Source of the DNA: Branchiostoma belcheri
Lineage: Eukaryota; Chordata; Leptocardii; Amphioxiformes; Branchiostomatidae
Assembly (NCBI RefSeq): GCF_001625305.1
Contig: NW_017803909.1
Coordinates: 8,462,696 to 8,526,695, forward strand
Length of the DNA stretch: 64,000 nucleotides
Direction: 5' to 3'
Position numbers and translations under genes: made by a program. Within the stretch, counting starts at the first letter, position 1. Each line of letters starts with the position of its first letter. The notes under the pieces are model-generated. The model saw only the letters and a list, made by a program, of their open reading frames with translations, was not told the origin of the DNA and made no database searches. Below are positions 11,499 to 25,019 of the stretch, piece by piece.

Positions 11499-12855
11499 AT
11501 GTGGTGCATAATCAGACGTTCTAGCGTGCAAGTGTTCAGAAGAGCGTCTCGTGCGCTGAGTTATGTACAGGGACAGGCACCGGAACCAAAAGTTCGGGAG
11601 TATTTCTACTACATCGACCACCAGGGACAGGTATCAAAGAGAGCCCATCCCCTTTCAATCATCATATGGCTTTGAACTGATTTTCTTGTGATTCGTCTAT
11701 TTGTTAAGGACCCATTTTCAACTCCAGTAAAAGTTTCACAGCTTCTTACTCCTTTTGTTAATCATTTTGTAACATCCTTTTTTTTTAAATTTTACTGCAG
11801 TTGTTCATGGACGACACCAGAGTCAAGAATTTCATCACCTGTTTCAAAGGTAAGCAAAGCTCTGAGATGGTCCCCAATTCTTTGGTCGTTTAGGCCACAC
11901 TGACTTAATTTTATGGATGACAGCTCCACGCACATGATTTTTGTCTGTTCTCAAAAAAAAAAAAAAAAAAAAAGATCACGTCCTCCGAGGCTCTGACCTG
12001 GCTCTAGGCCTGGGTAGTATACGGCAGCCAGTTGTAACTCTAGAGGATGGCACCCAGACTACCGAAGCTCCATGACTCAAGAACTCAGTACATACCAACA
12101 GTGCTGATTCATAAATTCACAAAAAGCTAGCATGTGCCGGCTTGTCATATACGTTGCGTTACCTACGTCGCTATGAACTGCCGCAAATTCACAAAACCAG
12201 CTTTGTATTCCTGTGGTTTAGTAGTATTTTTATTTTTTTTATTTTTTTTTATTTGCCCTCGCGCACTAGTTTGGAGTGTCTTCAGAGGCTGTCATCCGTA
12301 AAGTTAAGTCGGTGTGGCCTTACCTGATAAACCTACCTCTCTTTCAAATCAAACCCCTTCTTTCATCCTCCCTCTCACCCTACAGAGAAGAAGTTCCTGG
12401 AATTCTTCTTCAAGAGACTGAAGATGAACGACATGACCAGGTACTCGGAGGACTTCCCGTATCTCTCGCCTTGTGGTCGAGAGCGAAACTTCGTACGCTG
12501 CGACGACCGTCCTATCGTCTTCTCCCACATCCTGGAACCGACGGATGACACCGAGGGGCCCGTGTTGTCGTACAACGGTGGAGGGGACAAGCTCACATTT
12601 CCTTTTCACCCGGACAAACTGTGTATGTTGCCACGTAGCGGGCGCGTGTACCACCCGGCACCAGAGAAGGTTGGAGGGGTGGGGCTGGTCAAGTCCAGCC
12701 TGGCTATAGAGCTGAGCAGAGACTTCAAGTTCGGAGAGGAGGGGGAGTACGCCCCGCCGGTGGCGTTTACGTGGAAAGGGCAGGAGGTCCCGCTAACCAA
12801 CGAACTGTGGGAACTCATGACGGATGAAGAGAAAAAGGAACTGAGAGCAACTTGA
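11499..12855 (+). CDS. C8orf82: C8orf82 / UPF0598 family protein (complete)
   Basis: Three exons: 11499-11630, 11801-11849 and 12386-12855, each with clean GT-AG borders and matching phase, giving about 216 residues, the same length as the human protein. The first exon encodes an Arg-rich N-terminus (MWCIIRRSSVQVFRRASRAL) that looks like a mitochondrial presequence, then REYFYYIDHQGQ. The second encodes LFMDDTRVKNFITCFK. The third has the family signature FPYLSPCGRERNFVRCDDRP, the Gly-rich LSYNGGG, and RVYHPAPEKVGGVGLVKSSL. UPF0598 proteins have no established biochemical activity; mitochondrial location is inferred from the N-terminus. The gene diverges from KATNB1 and converges on AKTIP. 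Its second intron carries a PIF/Harbinger-like MITE. Confidence 0.95.
11893..12319. mobile_element. PIF/Harbinger-like MITE, family 2
   Basis: Same ends as 7455-7805, flanked by TTA (11890-11892, 12320-12322). It fills most of C8orf82 intron 2 and contains a run of about 23 A. Confidence 0.8.
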
Positions 12856-15800
12856 CGGAAAAGTGTTTCGACAAGCCAGACGTTTGAGGCTAGATGACAC
12901 TTTAGAGGCACCGCTTCAAATATCTGCAGCTAATTCTCTAGTAGAAATTGGACAGGATCCCTAAACAACTTTCAGTTAAAAACTAATTCTGTTACAAAAT
13001 ACAAGCACCATGATCATGCAATCAACTTTTTTTTTGGTTTCCTTCTATGATGAGAGCTGTGCTAACTGTAAATTACTTTAGTTCAAGGTCGTGATGCAAG
13101 GTTTCAAAAAATTCATGCAAGTTGCAAACTCTGGTGTAATAAATGCATTTGTGAACTGTGTTTGGAGTGCTGTGGTTCTTATTGATTTGGTCGACAGGCT
13201 GGGGTTGTTGATTCAGAATGTAAGGGTCCTGAGTTTGATTCCCAAGCAGGTCCCAATGTTGTGCATATGGGAAGGCCACGCCAATTTAATTTGTTGTTTC
13301 TAAGATTTGCCCTGTCCATTTTTTTCTGATTTGCAAAAAAAAATTTTTTTTAGGTTCTACATCAACTGCAAAATGCACAATAAAAGACATATTTTGGCTT
13401 GAACAGTTGAAGAAAGTCCTGTTCTTCCTAGCTGTTAAAGTTTTTCAATGTAACAATGCAACTTTGTTTCATTCAAAGTTCAAAATATATTGTTTTAATT
13501 ATAAACCAGCCAAGTATGTTGACTTTTAGCTCATATTGTAACATTTCCGGCTATCACGGGGTGCCTTGGCCTGTTTTTTTTTCTTCTTATTTCTCCATCG
13601 CTTCATATTTTTTCTGAAAAAATCCGAGAAGCAACAAATTAAATTGGTGTGGCACCTAGCTTTGATTGTGGTTGACCTCTCAAGGTCCTGTGTTTGAGGA
13701 GAACCAAAATTGCAAATTTGATTCCTAACGGATATAGGGAGGTTCAAGAGCTCACCACACTTTACAAACTATAAATCTCTCAATTAAATTTCTATCAACA
13801 TATCAAAACAAAGCAGCACAGGACACAATTTTAAGAAACACCATATTTTTAATTGAAAATATTTATTGTGATACAATGCATAAAAGTAGCCTTAAAACAA
13901 GCCTCAATTTCTCAGGAAAGGCACTCTACTCTTCCTCATGTCTGTTACTTTCACTTATCTCACTTATTTCACAACATACCTGCCCTGTGCACCTTCTGAA
14001 ACAAACTAACCTTCCAAAGGCAGCCAAGGAGTTAAAAAGGATCTTCTTGATAAAACATTGCATTGCTCAAACTTACACATCCCTTCTATAGTACCATAAC
14101 TACCTCTACAAGAGGCAAGGCTATTTCTATATTCAACCCTGCCAAAAAGCATAGTTATTCAAGTCAATCACTTTATGAGGTAATATATTGAAAGGTTATG
14201 TAAAGCAGTTCATTTATTAATTTTTTAGTCTCAGAAGTGCCATTAAAAACAGCAAATTCAACAAATTACCCTCAAGACATTGCCACCCAAAGCCTAACAC
14301 ACTACTTAAAAGTTACAATAACACAGGCCATATATTAAGACTTAGAAAAGACACTCTCAGTTTGGAAAATCTATTAACTTAAATACATGGCAGAAATCTT
14401 GATATTGAAGGTACATGTTTTACATGTCAACTGAAAGAGTATATTGTACCTCTCTGTATTATGGTATATTTATTGCTGTCGTAAAATTGATAGAGATATT
14501 GTAACCTTGATAATTAAAAAGACTTTCCAAACTATCAGTGTCTTCAAATTTCCAGCATACAATGCATACTATACACATGATAAAACCTAACATCAGTACA
14601 TAGAGTCACAAATTGTAATAGTAAAGAAGCATCAGTGGCATAAATACAATTAAATAATGGCTGACAGCATGCAACATTTACAAATGGCTACACAACAAGC
14701 CCAATAAAAATAGGTTACAAAAATTCATTTTCAATATCTAAAGCATGGCGGTACTCTCCATACACCCGTGAGCATTTTTAAAATCACTTTAAATAATTTT
14801 CATGTTATTTACAATGACAGATTGGTATTATAAGAAATATATGTGAAACCTTTTATTATACATTGTGCTTAAAGTGGTGTGCTTTGGCATGTACTAAAGA
14901 CAATGACACTATCTCTTGACACTTTTTTTAAAACCCTACAATCACTGGAGAAAGTGTGCCAAAGATGGCCACAACAATTCAAATCATTCATGAACGTTTT
15001 CTGTAAGTTTCAACATGGAATGATGAGCCTAAACAAGATTGAAGTTATATGCAGTAACTCAGCTTCATTGCAAGTGTGTTTTCAAGGGTACAGTATTAGA
15101 TCTGTGTGATGTTCTCCATATGGCAACATCCAAAACAGGGCTTATTCCTCTTTGTAAGTTTTAGATAGATTCTACTGTCTTCTTTTAAGTTTGTTTTTTC
15201 AGACACTCATTCTTGCACATGCCACCATGTTCTGACTTAGCTTAGGAGCAAGCCTTAACTAACAAGGATGGCACCCTGGCTGTATTAACCTCTGTTATCA
15301 GAAACAATGAAAGAATATCAAAGTAAAACTGCCACAGTCTAGGATTGTTTTTGTGAATTATTTGATGAAGTTTTCTTTGATGGGAAGAAGTTGCCTAGGA
15401 TGTTCTGGTGTTCTGTGGTTATTTTTGGCAGCAGCAGTACTTTAGATTTCCCCATACAATTCTATCCAAATATTCTAGAATCTAAAGACAGTCATGTTTA
15501 ATAGGAATGATATTTTTTCTATGTTAACAACTTACTTCTATAGTGGTAACACACACTAATCTCTCTATATATGAAAGGCTTGCACTTAGAATTACGTCTT
15601 GAGTGATGGCAGTTTTGTAAACTTGGCCATTTCTTCTTCAGGTTATTGCTTGTGTACAATGTTGGTTGTATGAGACTTTTTAGCAATGGAAATAATATCA
15701 TATATGTCATAGCACAACCCAAACTGTTTCCACAAACTGTTCCATAACATTAGAACCAAAAACACATCAGGTCATTCTTATTGTACTTAACAAATCTTAC

Positions 15801-16510
15801 CAAAACAATGGCATCAATCTATATATGTTTACATACATGTATATTTTTTTTATTGTTTATTTCTTTATGTTTAATGAATGGTGAGCTCTCAGAGCCCATA
15901 CCCTGCCTCTGTGTGTGCAGGAGTTATTAATATTAGTTCTTCAATGTTTCCAGTTTCCACTGCTGGTAAAATGCACCATTTTTTCTTCTTCCATCAATTC
16001 TTCACAAACAGAATTCAATGACCAGGTACTGCACATCTTCATACCTTTACTGCACATCCATACCACCTGTATGCTGGGCCACAACTTCTTCTCTTCAACC
16101 TGTCTTTAGCTTTATATCTACCTGTAGCAATCATCGTTCCATTCCATAAAGCTGCAGCATATTATTATGTTAAAAGATGTGGCCAAAAAAGTCATCCACT
16201 TCAATTTCCTTCATTCTCTGATACCTATCCTAGAGTTGCCCCTATTTGTAAGTACACCGAATAGCCTTGTTTTGCAGTTCTCCAGTTTGTGTCTGTTAAC
16301 ATAATGACCTCTACACATATACTGGTGGATACCTATTGCGGTTCACTTTGGGTTATACCATTTCAAATTCTGAGTAGGGATAGTCTGACATGGAGGTGTA
16401 ACAGGATGTGGTATACAGGTTGAAAAAGGGAATTCTTTAAAAGTTGTCCCGCTGAAATGGACCAGCCCTTATTTTTCAAAGATGGTACTGACAAAAATGA
16501 TGTTGCTGTG
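12856..16510. other. Spacer between convergent C8orf82 and AKTIP
   Basis: AT-rich. It holds the C8orf82 3' untranslated region (AATAAA-type signals near 13140 and 13380), a tRNA-like B-box near 13230, and the family 1 MITE. From 13655 to 16510 I see no exon or clear repeat; part is probably AKTIP 3' untranslated sequence. Confidence 0.6.
13274..13653. mobile_element. Family 1 MITE, full but diverged copy
   Basis: Both inverted ends present (GGCCACGCCAATTTAATT and AAATTGGTGTGGC). Lies just 3' of C8orf82. Confidence 0.75.
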
Positions 16511-16710
16511 TTTAAACTGCAATTTCCAACACAACAAATTGGACTCACCCAAATTTCTGCAACCTATGATCCGCTGCTCACGGAGTCACGTGTGTTATCT
16601 GCGTGACGTCACGGAAGCGGTGGATTGCTCATTCCTTGACAAGGACTGGAGTTGTACAGTCGAAAATTTGGGTGTGTCCAATTTGTTGTGTTGGAAATTG
16701 CAGTTTAAAC
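16511..16710. repeat. 200 bp fold-back element, ~45 bp arms
   Basis: Left arm TTTAAACTGCAATTTCCAAC, right arm its exact inverse; ACACAACAAATTGGAC continues the match. The centre contains GTGACGTCACGG, a CRE-like palindrome. The sequence to the right (to about 16755) recurs at 57948-58021. Lies just 3' of AKTIP. Confidence 0.85.
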
Positions 16711-17018
16711 TTGCTTCATAATGATTTGTACCAACACAGATGAACTTTCAAGACGTTGCTGTGTGTTGAAGTCACAGTTGAAACAGGCCTAGAGAGGACT
16801 GCAAACAAAGGTCTATTTCTCTAAAATAACTTTCACAAAGGGGCTTCAGTCATTTCTAACACACCATCAGGTAAACCGCTTTCTTTCCTTCCTCCACGCT
16901 TTCAACTTTGACTGTCTATACATCGTTTCTCTACCCTATCTACGTGTCCGCCACGTCTCTGGTCAGTGTCGTGATCACCAGGCTGCCCGACGTCGTCTCC
17001 TTGACCTTCCGCGCCTCG

Positions 17019-20000
17019 CTAAGACGAGGCTTCCTGTCGGCTGAAGGCTTTAGTGGAGCCTGGCTTGACCCAGGACAGGCCTGAGGTCTGGGCATTCTTA
17101 GTCTCGCTCTCGGATCGCTTCTGTGGAACAGAGACAGCAGAAACATGACAGAAAAGGTGGTTAGAGAAGTTGGCCTGGCTTGAGTGTCAGATATATCCGT
17201 AGCCAGTCAGTGATTAGAGAATTGGTACGCTCTTTGGGTCGAGTTAATAACGGTTACATAAGATTGGGACTAGACAGCCGTATTTTACATTCAATGTTTC
17301 ATGTTGCTCAATCATATGAAGAGAAGCTGGAAGTGGGAAGGAAAGGTGCCTGCATGCAGTTTTTACTCCTATCACTAGGTGGCACCCATTCACAAGTTGC
17401 ATAGCCATGTGTGACGTGCCAGTTTGCTGCAGTTGCAGCACTCGACTAGTGCTTGTTGCACACCTTCCCAACACCACTTCTGCGGCATACAATGAAACGC
17501 TGTAAAAGTAAGCATGCATGTTATGTTCTTTAGCACTACCACTAACTAGCTCATGGTACTGCCTTTACACCATGCACCATGCAGTGTTACAGGCAAAGAC
17601 AAATTATTGGCAGTCATCTGATCAATCTCACAAAAACCAAGGGTCATCTGGCAAGTTTCGGGGCCTACTGAGAACTGTTACACAATGCTCTCAAGCCGTC
17701 TCACAACAGACAGAGTTGCACTTCCAATGCTTCGACTTCATAGCCTAGTGTCCATCCACTCTTGCTCCATCTCTCTTTTTTTTTGCCTGCCAATAGTCTG
17801 GCACAACAGAGGATCAACTGGCATTTGAATATTTCAATAAAACACAAGCAAGAGAAGATCTGCCTGGCTTGTAAGGTTCTCTGTAACAGCATGGTAAGAG
17901 GGTTGAACAAGGGTTATTAAGTTCAGTCCCAGTTACAATGCATGAGAGAAATATTGACATAAAGGCAAAATAACATCAAAATAACTTCAAACTTTGACCC
18001 AGTGATGACCTCACACGTGGCTAAAAGTCACGTGTCCACAGCACTTGGGTCATAAAGCTGATGAAGACTGAACAATTCAGTCGAAAATTTCTGGTGAGTT
18101 ATTTTCTTTTTTGGAGAACAGTTTAATTTTCTTCATAAAGGCAAAATGTTTGAACATGGATGGGCAAGCAATCTGAGAAGTGACTTGGAGCAAAAACTGA
18201 ATGGATTTCAGACTAAAACTACTCACAAAATGAGAAGGTTTTTTTCATTCTCAAGGCAACATCGATAGCAATGCAAGTTGACTTCAGTCCATTGGAGACG
18301 TATTTCAGATCATGGTGTAAAAGGTCTTCTGGGGAAGCTCTAGTAAGAGTGCATGTTCAACTTTCTGCATGCTGTAAATGTCATCTCCACACCACACAAT
18401 GCATGACTGGAAATGGTGGGAATCAGAACAGAAGGGAATTTGACAGGAGGAGGGAGTGATCTGGAAGGGAAGAAGGTTGAGCTTCTCGTTCTAATGTACT
18501 GTAAATTTGGAAATTCACTGCAGTGTTTTTATGTTCATGGTGCCACCACAAACTCAACACACTGCAAAATGTTTGTTCTACTATCCATTGTGGTACTAAC
18601 TACTATTGCTCAAGCTATAATTCAAAGGTACAGCTAAGTCTTCATTTTGACTATGCCCAAACCACACAACTGTTCAACAGCATTCAATATTGGCAGATTG
18701 GCAGGATTCTTGCACACACAGACAGTTGGACTTCTATTAAATTTAGACAGGGACACGTCTATTTTTTTCATATGACTGAGATATTTGTGTTGTTGTTTTT
18801 TTCAGAAAATTTGGATCCGTGCATGAACTAACATTTTTAAGCACAGAGACGGTGGGGTGGCAAAACACATTTCACTCACTCCATGTTGACCTGTAAGAAA
18901 ATGTATATTTCCAAAGCTGTTGTGAAGTCCGTAAAAGAATGCCAGGACTCGTGGCCTTGTTACAGAGATGTGACTGGTACTCAATGATTTGTCCTTGTGT
19001 GTTTTATATATTCATACATGTACAACGGAGCCAAGTTTACCCTTGGCTTTTGGTTTCTCTGCTGCTGACTCCGGTCGGGGAGTCGTCCATGTCCGGCCCC
19101 GAATTAAGGTTCTTGAAGGAACAGGAAGGCACCCATCAGAACCGAACAACAACTAGGTTCACACTGCAGCTGCCACAAGCTAAGACATCTTGCAATAATC
19201 ATGGACCAAAATATTACTTGAAGCTAAACAGGTCTTTCAGCATGAGGGCTTGTACAGGGCTCAAAATAACACCTGCAGTATGCAGGTTGGTACAAGTAAA
19301 ATTGTTTTTTCTGATGTCTACTCGAATCTAACCTGCACTGGTCCGTGTACTTTTTTTTACACATTGACTGTTAGTGTTACCACCACATCAAGTGCAAAAG
19401 AAATGATGACAATGCTTTCTGAATAGTTTGAAGTGTGATCAATGCTTTTGAGAGGTGAAGATAAAATTTGTATGTACAATGTACAGTACATGCGCTGGTA
19501 TGCAGAAATAGCACATCACACCCTGTTGTCCTAATTTAATGGGTAAGAAGTAGGTTAATAGTATTACTGTATTCCTGAACATGGTTGAGTTGGATACTCT
19601 TTTCTTTTAGTGTTGCATGGTGAGTTTTAACTGGGGTTGTCTGAAGCTTGGTGGCAGCAGCAGAGGGACTCTACATCACAATCTTTACCATTCCTTACAA
19701 ACATGCAGAGAAAGAGACTGGAGGTAAGGAGGCAGTGCAGGGATGTAACACTCACAACATGCAGAAAACACTGGTCACTTTAACCTTCAGCCTGCTAAGG
19801 TAGCCATTTGGCACCAAATTTGCATTGGTTACCAGGTAAGGCAGCAGGGAGAAGGTTAAACATGGAGAGGCACGGCAAATTTGGAAAACGCTATCAGTCT
19901 TAAGCCTTGGAAAAATTCACATTTCAATTCAAGAAATATGTTCTCTTCAATATCATGGTGTCTTCCATAATCACATTTTAGCCTTGCTGCCTAACCCCGT

Positions 20001-23000
20001 AACCAACAGAGAGTTGGAAGCCAAATGACTACTTCAGTGTACTAAAGGTTAACAAGAATATTTCTCTTTGATACCATCAAAGTGAACAAGTTTTCCAACT
20101 TCTCGGTGTCTTTCCAAATTCAAAGTGACCAGTAATATAGAAGAAGAGGCTACCTACCATTCCTGTAAGTTTGACTGACCAAAAAGCTCATCAATGGACT
20201 GCATCGTTTTAACACTAAAACTGCCCAACGGACTGACTATACTACTAAACTTTATAATCAAAGAAAGTAGTATTTCCCGACAACAGGACTGTCAGCAGAG
20301 ATTACGTTCCAACCTTAAAATTTTTACAGTATTTTAGTAGATGACACAGTTAACTGTATGATAGCTGGGACTGAAAAGCTATGTTGTTACAAATTGTGAA
20401 CATGCATTTCACGACAGCTTTAGATTTGTTACCTTTGGACTCAGGACTTGTTTCTTTGCCTCCTCATGAAGGGAAGGGTCCCATCTGGTAAATCTGCAAA
20501 GAAACATTAAAAAAAAATTTTTTAATAGATCGAGAACCAGGCTAAATGTCAGACACAATAAAAGTCAATGAAAATACACACACATGTACTAGAAATAAGA
20601 TTAGCTGTTTGGGCATATTTTACCCAAGAAGCATGTTACACATACTGTATCAGAATTGTACAATGTAAAACTACTTAAAGTGTTTTAGTGCACACTGTGC
20701 AGCTGTAGAGATCTTTGCGCTGCTGCAGAATACTGTAACCAATTTCCTGCAGTTCTTACACAAACAGCTAGATGGCACACTTGTGACATTGTTGCTATCA
20801 ATCAAGAGATAGTATAAGCTGGAAGCAAACATTACCTGATTGCATGTGGGTCGTCTGTTGTAGGCGGATCGTAAATGTGCTCGTTACACTTGCGGATTGT
20901 CTCAGTGACTTTTCTCCTGAACACGTCAAGTTCTTTGTCATACCTAGGTAAACCACAGTAAAACTTTAGTAAAATCATAATCGTCAGTATCACTTAAACA
21001 TTTAACCCATTTCCTTCTGCCCAACCCTGCAAACATCAGATATTTCACCATAAAAGGCTGCCTTTGCATATTTCCGGGTTCGATTCGAATGACAGAATCT
21101 CGCCGAAGATGGCGTAAATTTGCTTTGGAATATATATTTTCCCAAAAGATTCTTTTAATCATGCATTTCTTCACAAAAGTATCGATGTGCAGTCATGGAA
21201 AATAGCGTTTTAGCCTTATTTCTGAACAAAAAAAATTCTTTACATGCACATCAGATCCATCAAGCTTTACCACCGGCACTGACGCAACAACCTATCAGAG
21301 ACGCGTAGCGCGGACACGAACGCGTGATGCAAGATTTGCACACTGACAGAACATGCCGGCAGTCTCGCGTGGTGCACAAAAAAAAACTTTTGCGCCGCGT
21401 TTTAGGAGATGAATGCCTGAACACAAACTTTTATCATTTTTAAATATGCACTTTACAAGTTCTTCTTTGAATAGCCAAGGGGAAATCGCTAATCTAAAAA
21501 TACCGCGGATTGTCCATTTTCCCAAAACCGCGAACTTTAGGCCCCGCGAATCTAAAGAAACTTACAGTATATGATGATTGTGACTCAAGAGATTAGAGAT
21601 ACTCACAGCACAGCAGCCTCTGGGTTGAGTGGATTTTTTGTGTCTATCTTGTAGAAAATTCTTCTTACATACAGCAGCACTTGCCAGATGTGATTGACGT
21701 TCCGCCTGTAGGGAAGTGAGGAAAACAACTTTGCTGTCATGAATCTTCCACATTTATGAGGGTCTACATGGGGGTACCTAGCAAAGATTAACTTAATTTA
21801 GGAGGGTTGGCAACCCCAATGGTAAATTGAGGAGCATATCACATGACTACAACAACTTTAGAAAAACAAACTTAGTCACAGTAAGGAAGTCAATGTAGTG
21901 CCCCTTACCTCCATTTTGTGAAACCCCTCTTGACATCTAACTCTCCTGTCTCTATGTCCACCACAGGGTGGAAGATGGGAGGGTCGAAAATCACTCTCTG
22001 TCAGAAATAAAACACATATTCGTTACCGGTAATACATTTGTGTAGGTGGAATGCTACTGCATTTGAGATGCATGTTCCTGTATTTGAAAGAAAATGACAT
22101 GCACAGATGTGAGTAGGAAATTTCACTCTACTGTATCACTACTAAACAATGACATCTTCCCATGTCAACATTCGATTTTTCTAAGAAATTAACTGATTCA
22201 TACTGGCATTTTGATACCTCATAATTCAGCTGTTTGGCTGCCAACAAGAGGTGGTGTTTTTGTTATACACCAAACAAACCATAATTCTATTAAATGATGA
22301 GTACTTTATAACAAGTTCATGCCCGGGGGCTAATTGCAAATACTGACAAGAACAATCAGTACAGAATGTAGTGATATAAAACTTTATGCTAACATGAAGT
22401 TCTACAATCTACTTATCTAACTTACTATCTCTAGATAAAGTGGATATGCAATACATTGATGTAGTAGGGCAGTGACATGTATAACTTACAGGACAGTCCC
22501 CGTCTGGGTAGTTGTCTGGTACGATGACATAGAACTTGAAGACTCCCTCCTGGAACAGACCTTGTCTCACAAACACCACACCAAACCAGACTGCATGGGG
22601 ACAAGAAAACACAACATACTTGGTAAATCCCTTTTGTGTTTGTATAAAACATTCGTGCCCGTAGCCAGGATTTTGAATGGGGGGTTCTTCCCACTGCTTG
22701 AGGCGACCAGTGAGCAAGGTTCCTAGGGGGGTCCGGGAGCATGCTCCCCCTGAAAATTTTGAAAAATGAACCTTCTGAAATTGCATTTCCTGCGTTTTTG
22801 AGAGGATTTCAAAGAGAAAAAAAATCAAAGATAACTTTTTATTCAACGATAGAATTCTAATGAGCAGTTTTTCTACGATTCCAGCCCCACTGGTGATACG
22901 AATCAGAAAATCTTTTAAAGAAAAATCTTAGATCTTTAGATAAAAAGTCAACCAAAAAGTAGACCTTTGAGCCTTGTGGCTACGGGCATGACACTGCCTA

Positions 23001-25019
23001 CCCTGCTTTATTTTTCAGCTCTTTTTTTTTACTTCTACAGAAGTTCTAGTGACAATTAACAGTATGCTTTTCCTTATCTTATGGTCTCTAGGACCTACAT
23101 GTACATATACGACCTACTGAATTGTGTATGTTCAGTGCAGATAAAATTGGACCTGTGCAAGGTATTTTCTTATATGTATCTACCTGGCACATTCAAATTT
23201 TGATCATAACACATGGCTTTGGCCAGGAACTCTTTGACATTGGTCAATGAGTACTGACCAGCATATGTTTCATATTGAAAATTCATCAAGGTATGTCTTA
23301 CTAATAATGAAGTGACCCATAATGTGGTGACCCATAAAGTGATGACCCTTCGTTAACCTTCAGCCTACTATGATAGCTATTTGGCGCCATATTTGTATGG
23401 GTTACAGGGTTAGGCAGTAGGGAGAAGGTTAAAGGTCTTTGGGATGTTCCACATTACCTAGTTAGAACCTGACCTGTGGACAAAATCACTTTGACCTCCA
23501 GGTCCTAACTGACATCCCCAGTCTAAACAGATAACTACCACTAGGACTGCCTATAGGGTGCTGGTACAATACTTCAAATATCTGCTATATAAAACTTTTA
23601 AAAGGCAAAAATACTGAATGTCAATGTTTTGGTACTTAACTACTTGGGGGCCCGCATACCCTTTTCCGAAGAGCATAATCGGCCATTTTAATTCTACGTA
23701 GAGTGTAGATGGACCACTCTAATTCAACGTAGAGTATAATTGGCAAAATTTGCATAGAGCGGAATTCACTGTTTTGATTCTACGTAATGCATTGTAGCTA
23801 CCTGGAATTTATCGTAAAACGTACTGGGGAGGCTTCCTGAATTCAGCGTAAATTTAGTGTAGAGCATTATCGGGGACTCCCCCATGCAGGCCCTCCTACT
23901 TCAGTCCCTGAACCAAATGTTAAATTTTAGGTAGGCAGTTTTAGAACAAGATCTACAACACCCCTATCCTCCTGTGACATGAAACAGAAAACAAGTGCAA
24001 AATTGTGGTGTGAATCAAACAATTTCCACATGTTGAGTCTGACCTTTGGTAACATTACAACCTGCATGACCAAGGGCAAGGACAGTCCCACGTACATAAT
24101 TATTCATCAGAGGAAAAAGAACCCTCTTCTGGGCTCTACTGTGTTTTCCCTTACACTGCATGATGATGTGATCATACAATTTAATTTGGGTCATGCTATA
24201 CAGATATATGCCAAACAGTGGATGCTGATTTCGTCAGCTGATTTAGAGAATTTCCTTTAGCCATGTTTGATGTTTATTTGTTTGAAAAATCATTTGATCA
24301 GTTTGGAGAATGGAGAGGAGAAGTGTTCCAGTTCTTATTTTAGGTCCAGAGGTTTCTTCTTCTTCCAGAGGTTAATACCAGCAATTTCAGCTTTTAATAA
24401 TGCAATGACTAATGCAATGTGTATAAGGACACCATAAAACAATAAAACATCAATACTTACAGAGCGGTGACTTGGCAGATGGGATGACATAAATCCCTGG
24501 TATTCTCTGTCTCTGCAACAAATTACTGCAAGGGAAAACAGGAAGAATTCAGTCTGTCTGCCAATATCTAAACACACATAAGCAAAGGGTCTATGATTAT
24601 ATAATGGTTTTCAGACACATATCAAACTGACTGGTCACTGTAAAGCTTAGAAAAATCCTGGAAATTCAGAAAATGTTGTCAATTCTAAGCCCAATATCTT
24701 AATTTCTTGCTGGATGTACAATGGCAAATTTTCCCACTTACCATTACGTATTATTAATTACCACTTTCCAAATTTTCTAAACAGAAGGGCACTTTTAGAC
24801 AACACTTTTTTGCATAAAAACTTACTATTCTGCCATAAGTGAGTATTCCAAGAAGAAAGGTCCGTAGGACTGGGGGATGCCATTTGGGGGTGAGTCCTGG
24901 GCCGACCTTCTGTCCGCTGCCCTGGGGGTGGTGGTGTCTGGTGCCCCTGCCCCTGGGGGGACGGGAGGGAGCTGTTTTCTCCCCACACCACTTCTTACAG
25001 CTCCTCCCCCTGATGATCC
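17019..25019 (-). CDS. AKTIP: AKT-interacting protein / Fused toes (FTS), E2-like variant
   Basis: Exons (5' to 3', minus): 25019-24826, 24525-24461, 22590-22490, 21997-21909, 21705-21607, 20943-20836, 20493-20433, 17120-17019 (stop TAG at 17021-17019). All eight join in phase to give 272 residues. Signatures: [91 protein letters not shown]; and the C-terminal GLSWVKPGS, all matching human AKTIP. The E2 catalytic cysteine is absent (the GELDVK region lacks it), as known for this ubiquitin-conjugating-enzyme variant family. AKTIP forms the FTS-Hook-FHIP complex, links cargo to dynein, and is reported at telomeres. Human AKTIP has 292 residues, so roughly 20 or more N-terminal residues lie in an upstream exon; see 29180-29359. 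Confidence 0.95.
19780..19859. repeat. ~80 bp palindromic mini-element, copy 2
   Basis: TTAACCTTCAGCCTGCTA at one end and AGCAGGGAGAAGGTTAA at the other. AKTIP last intron. Confidence 0.7.
19982..20052. repeat. ~70 bp palindromic mini-element, copy 3 (diverged, inverted)
   Basis: GCTGCCTAACCCCGTAACCA ... ACTAAAGGTTAA; the reverse-orientation member of the same family. Confidence 0.5.
22654..22992. mobile_element. MITE with TCGTGCCCGTAGCCA ends
   Basis: Inverted ends TCGTGCCCGTAGCCA / TGGCTACGGGCATGA about 340 bases apart, with the motif GGGGGGTCCGGGAGCATGCT inside. Lies in an AKTIP intron. Confidence 0.7.
23352..23432. repeat. ~80 bp palindromic mini-element, copy 4
   Basis: GTTAACCTTCAGCCTACTAT ... 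GGCAGTAGGGAGAAGGTTAA. AKTIP intron. Confidence 0.7.
23641..23893. mobile_element. Element with GGGGGCCCGCAT end and CTACGTAGAG units, copy 1
   Basis: Filled with diverged TTCTACGTAGAGTG / ATTCAACGTAGAGT units. Reverse-orientation copy at 35098-35362. AKTIP intron. Confidence 0.75.

Noticed and set aside
12349..12709. Several 70-100 codon frames overlapping C8orf82 exon 3
   Set aside because: Shadow frames of the real GC-rich exon on both strands.
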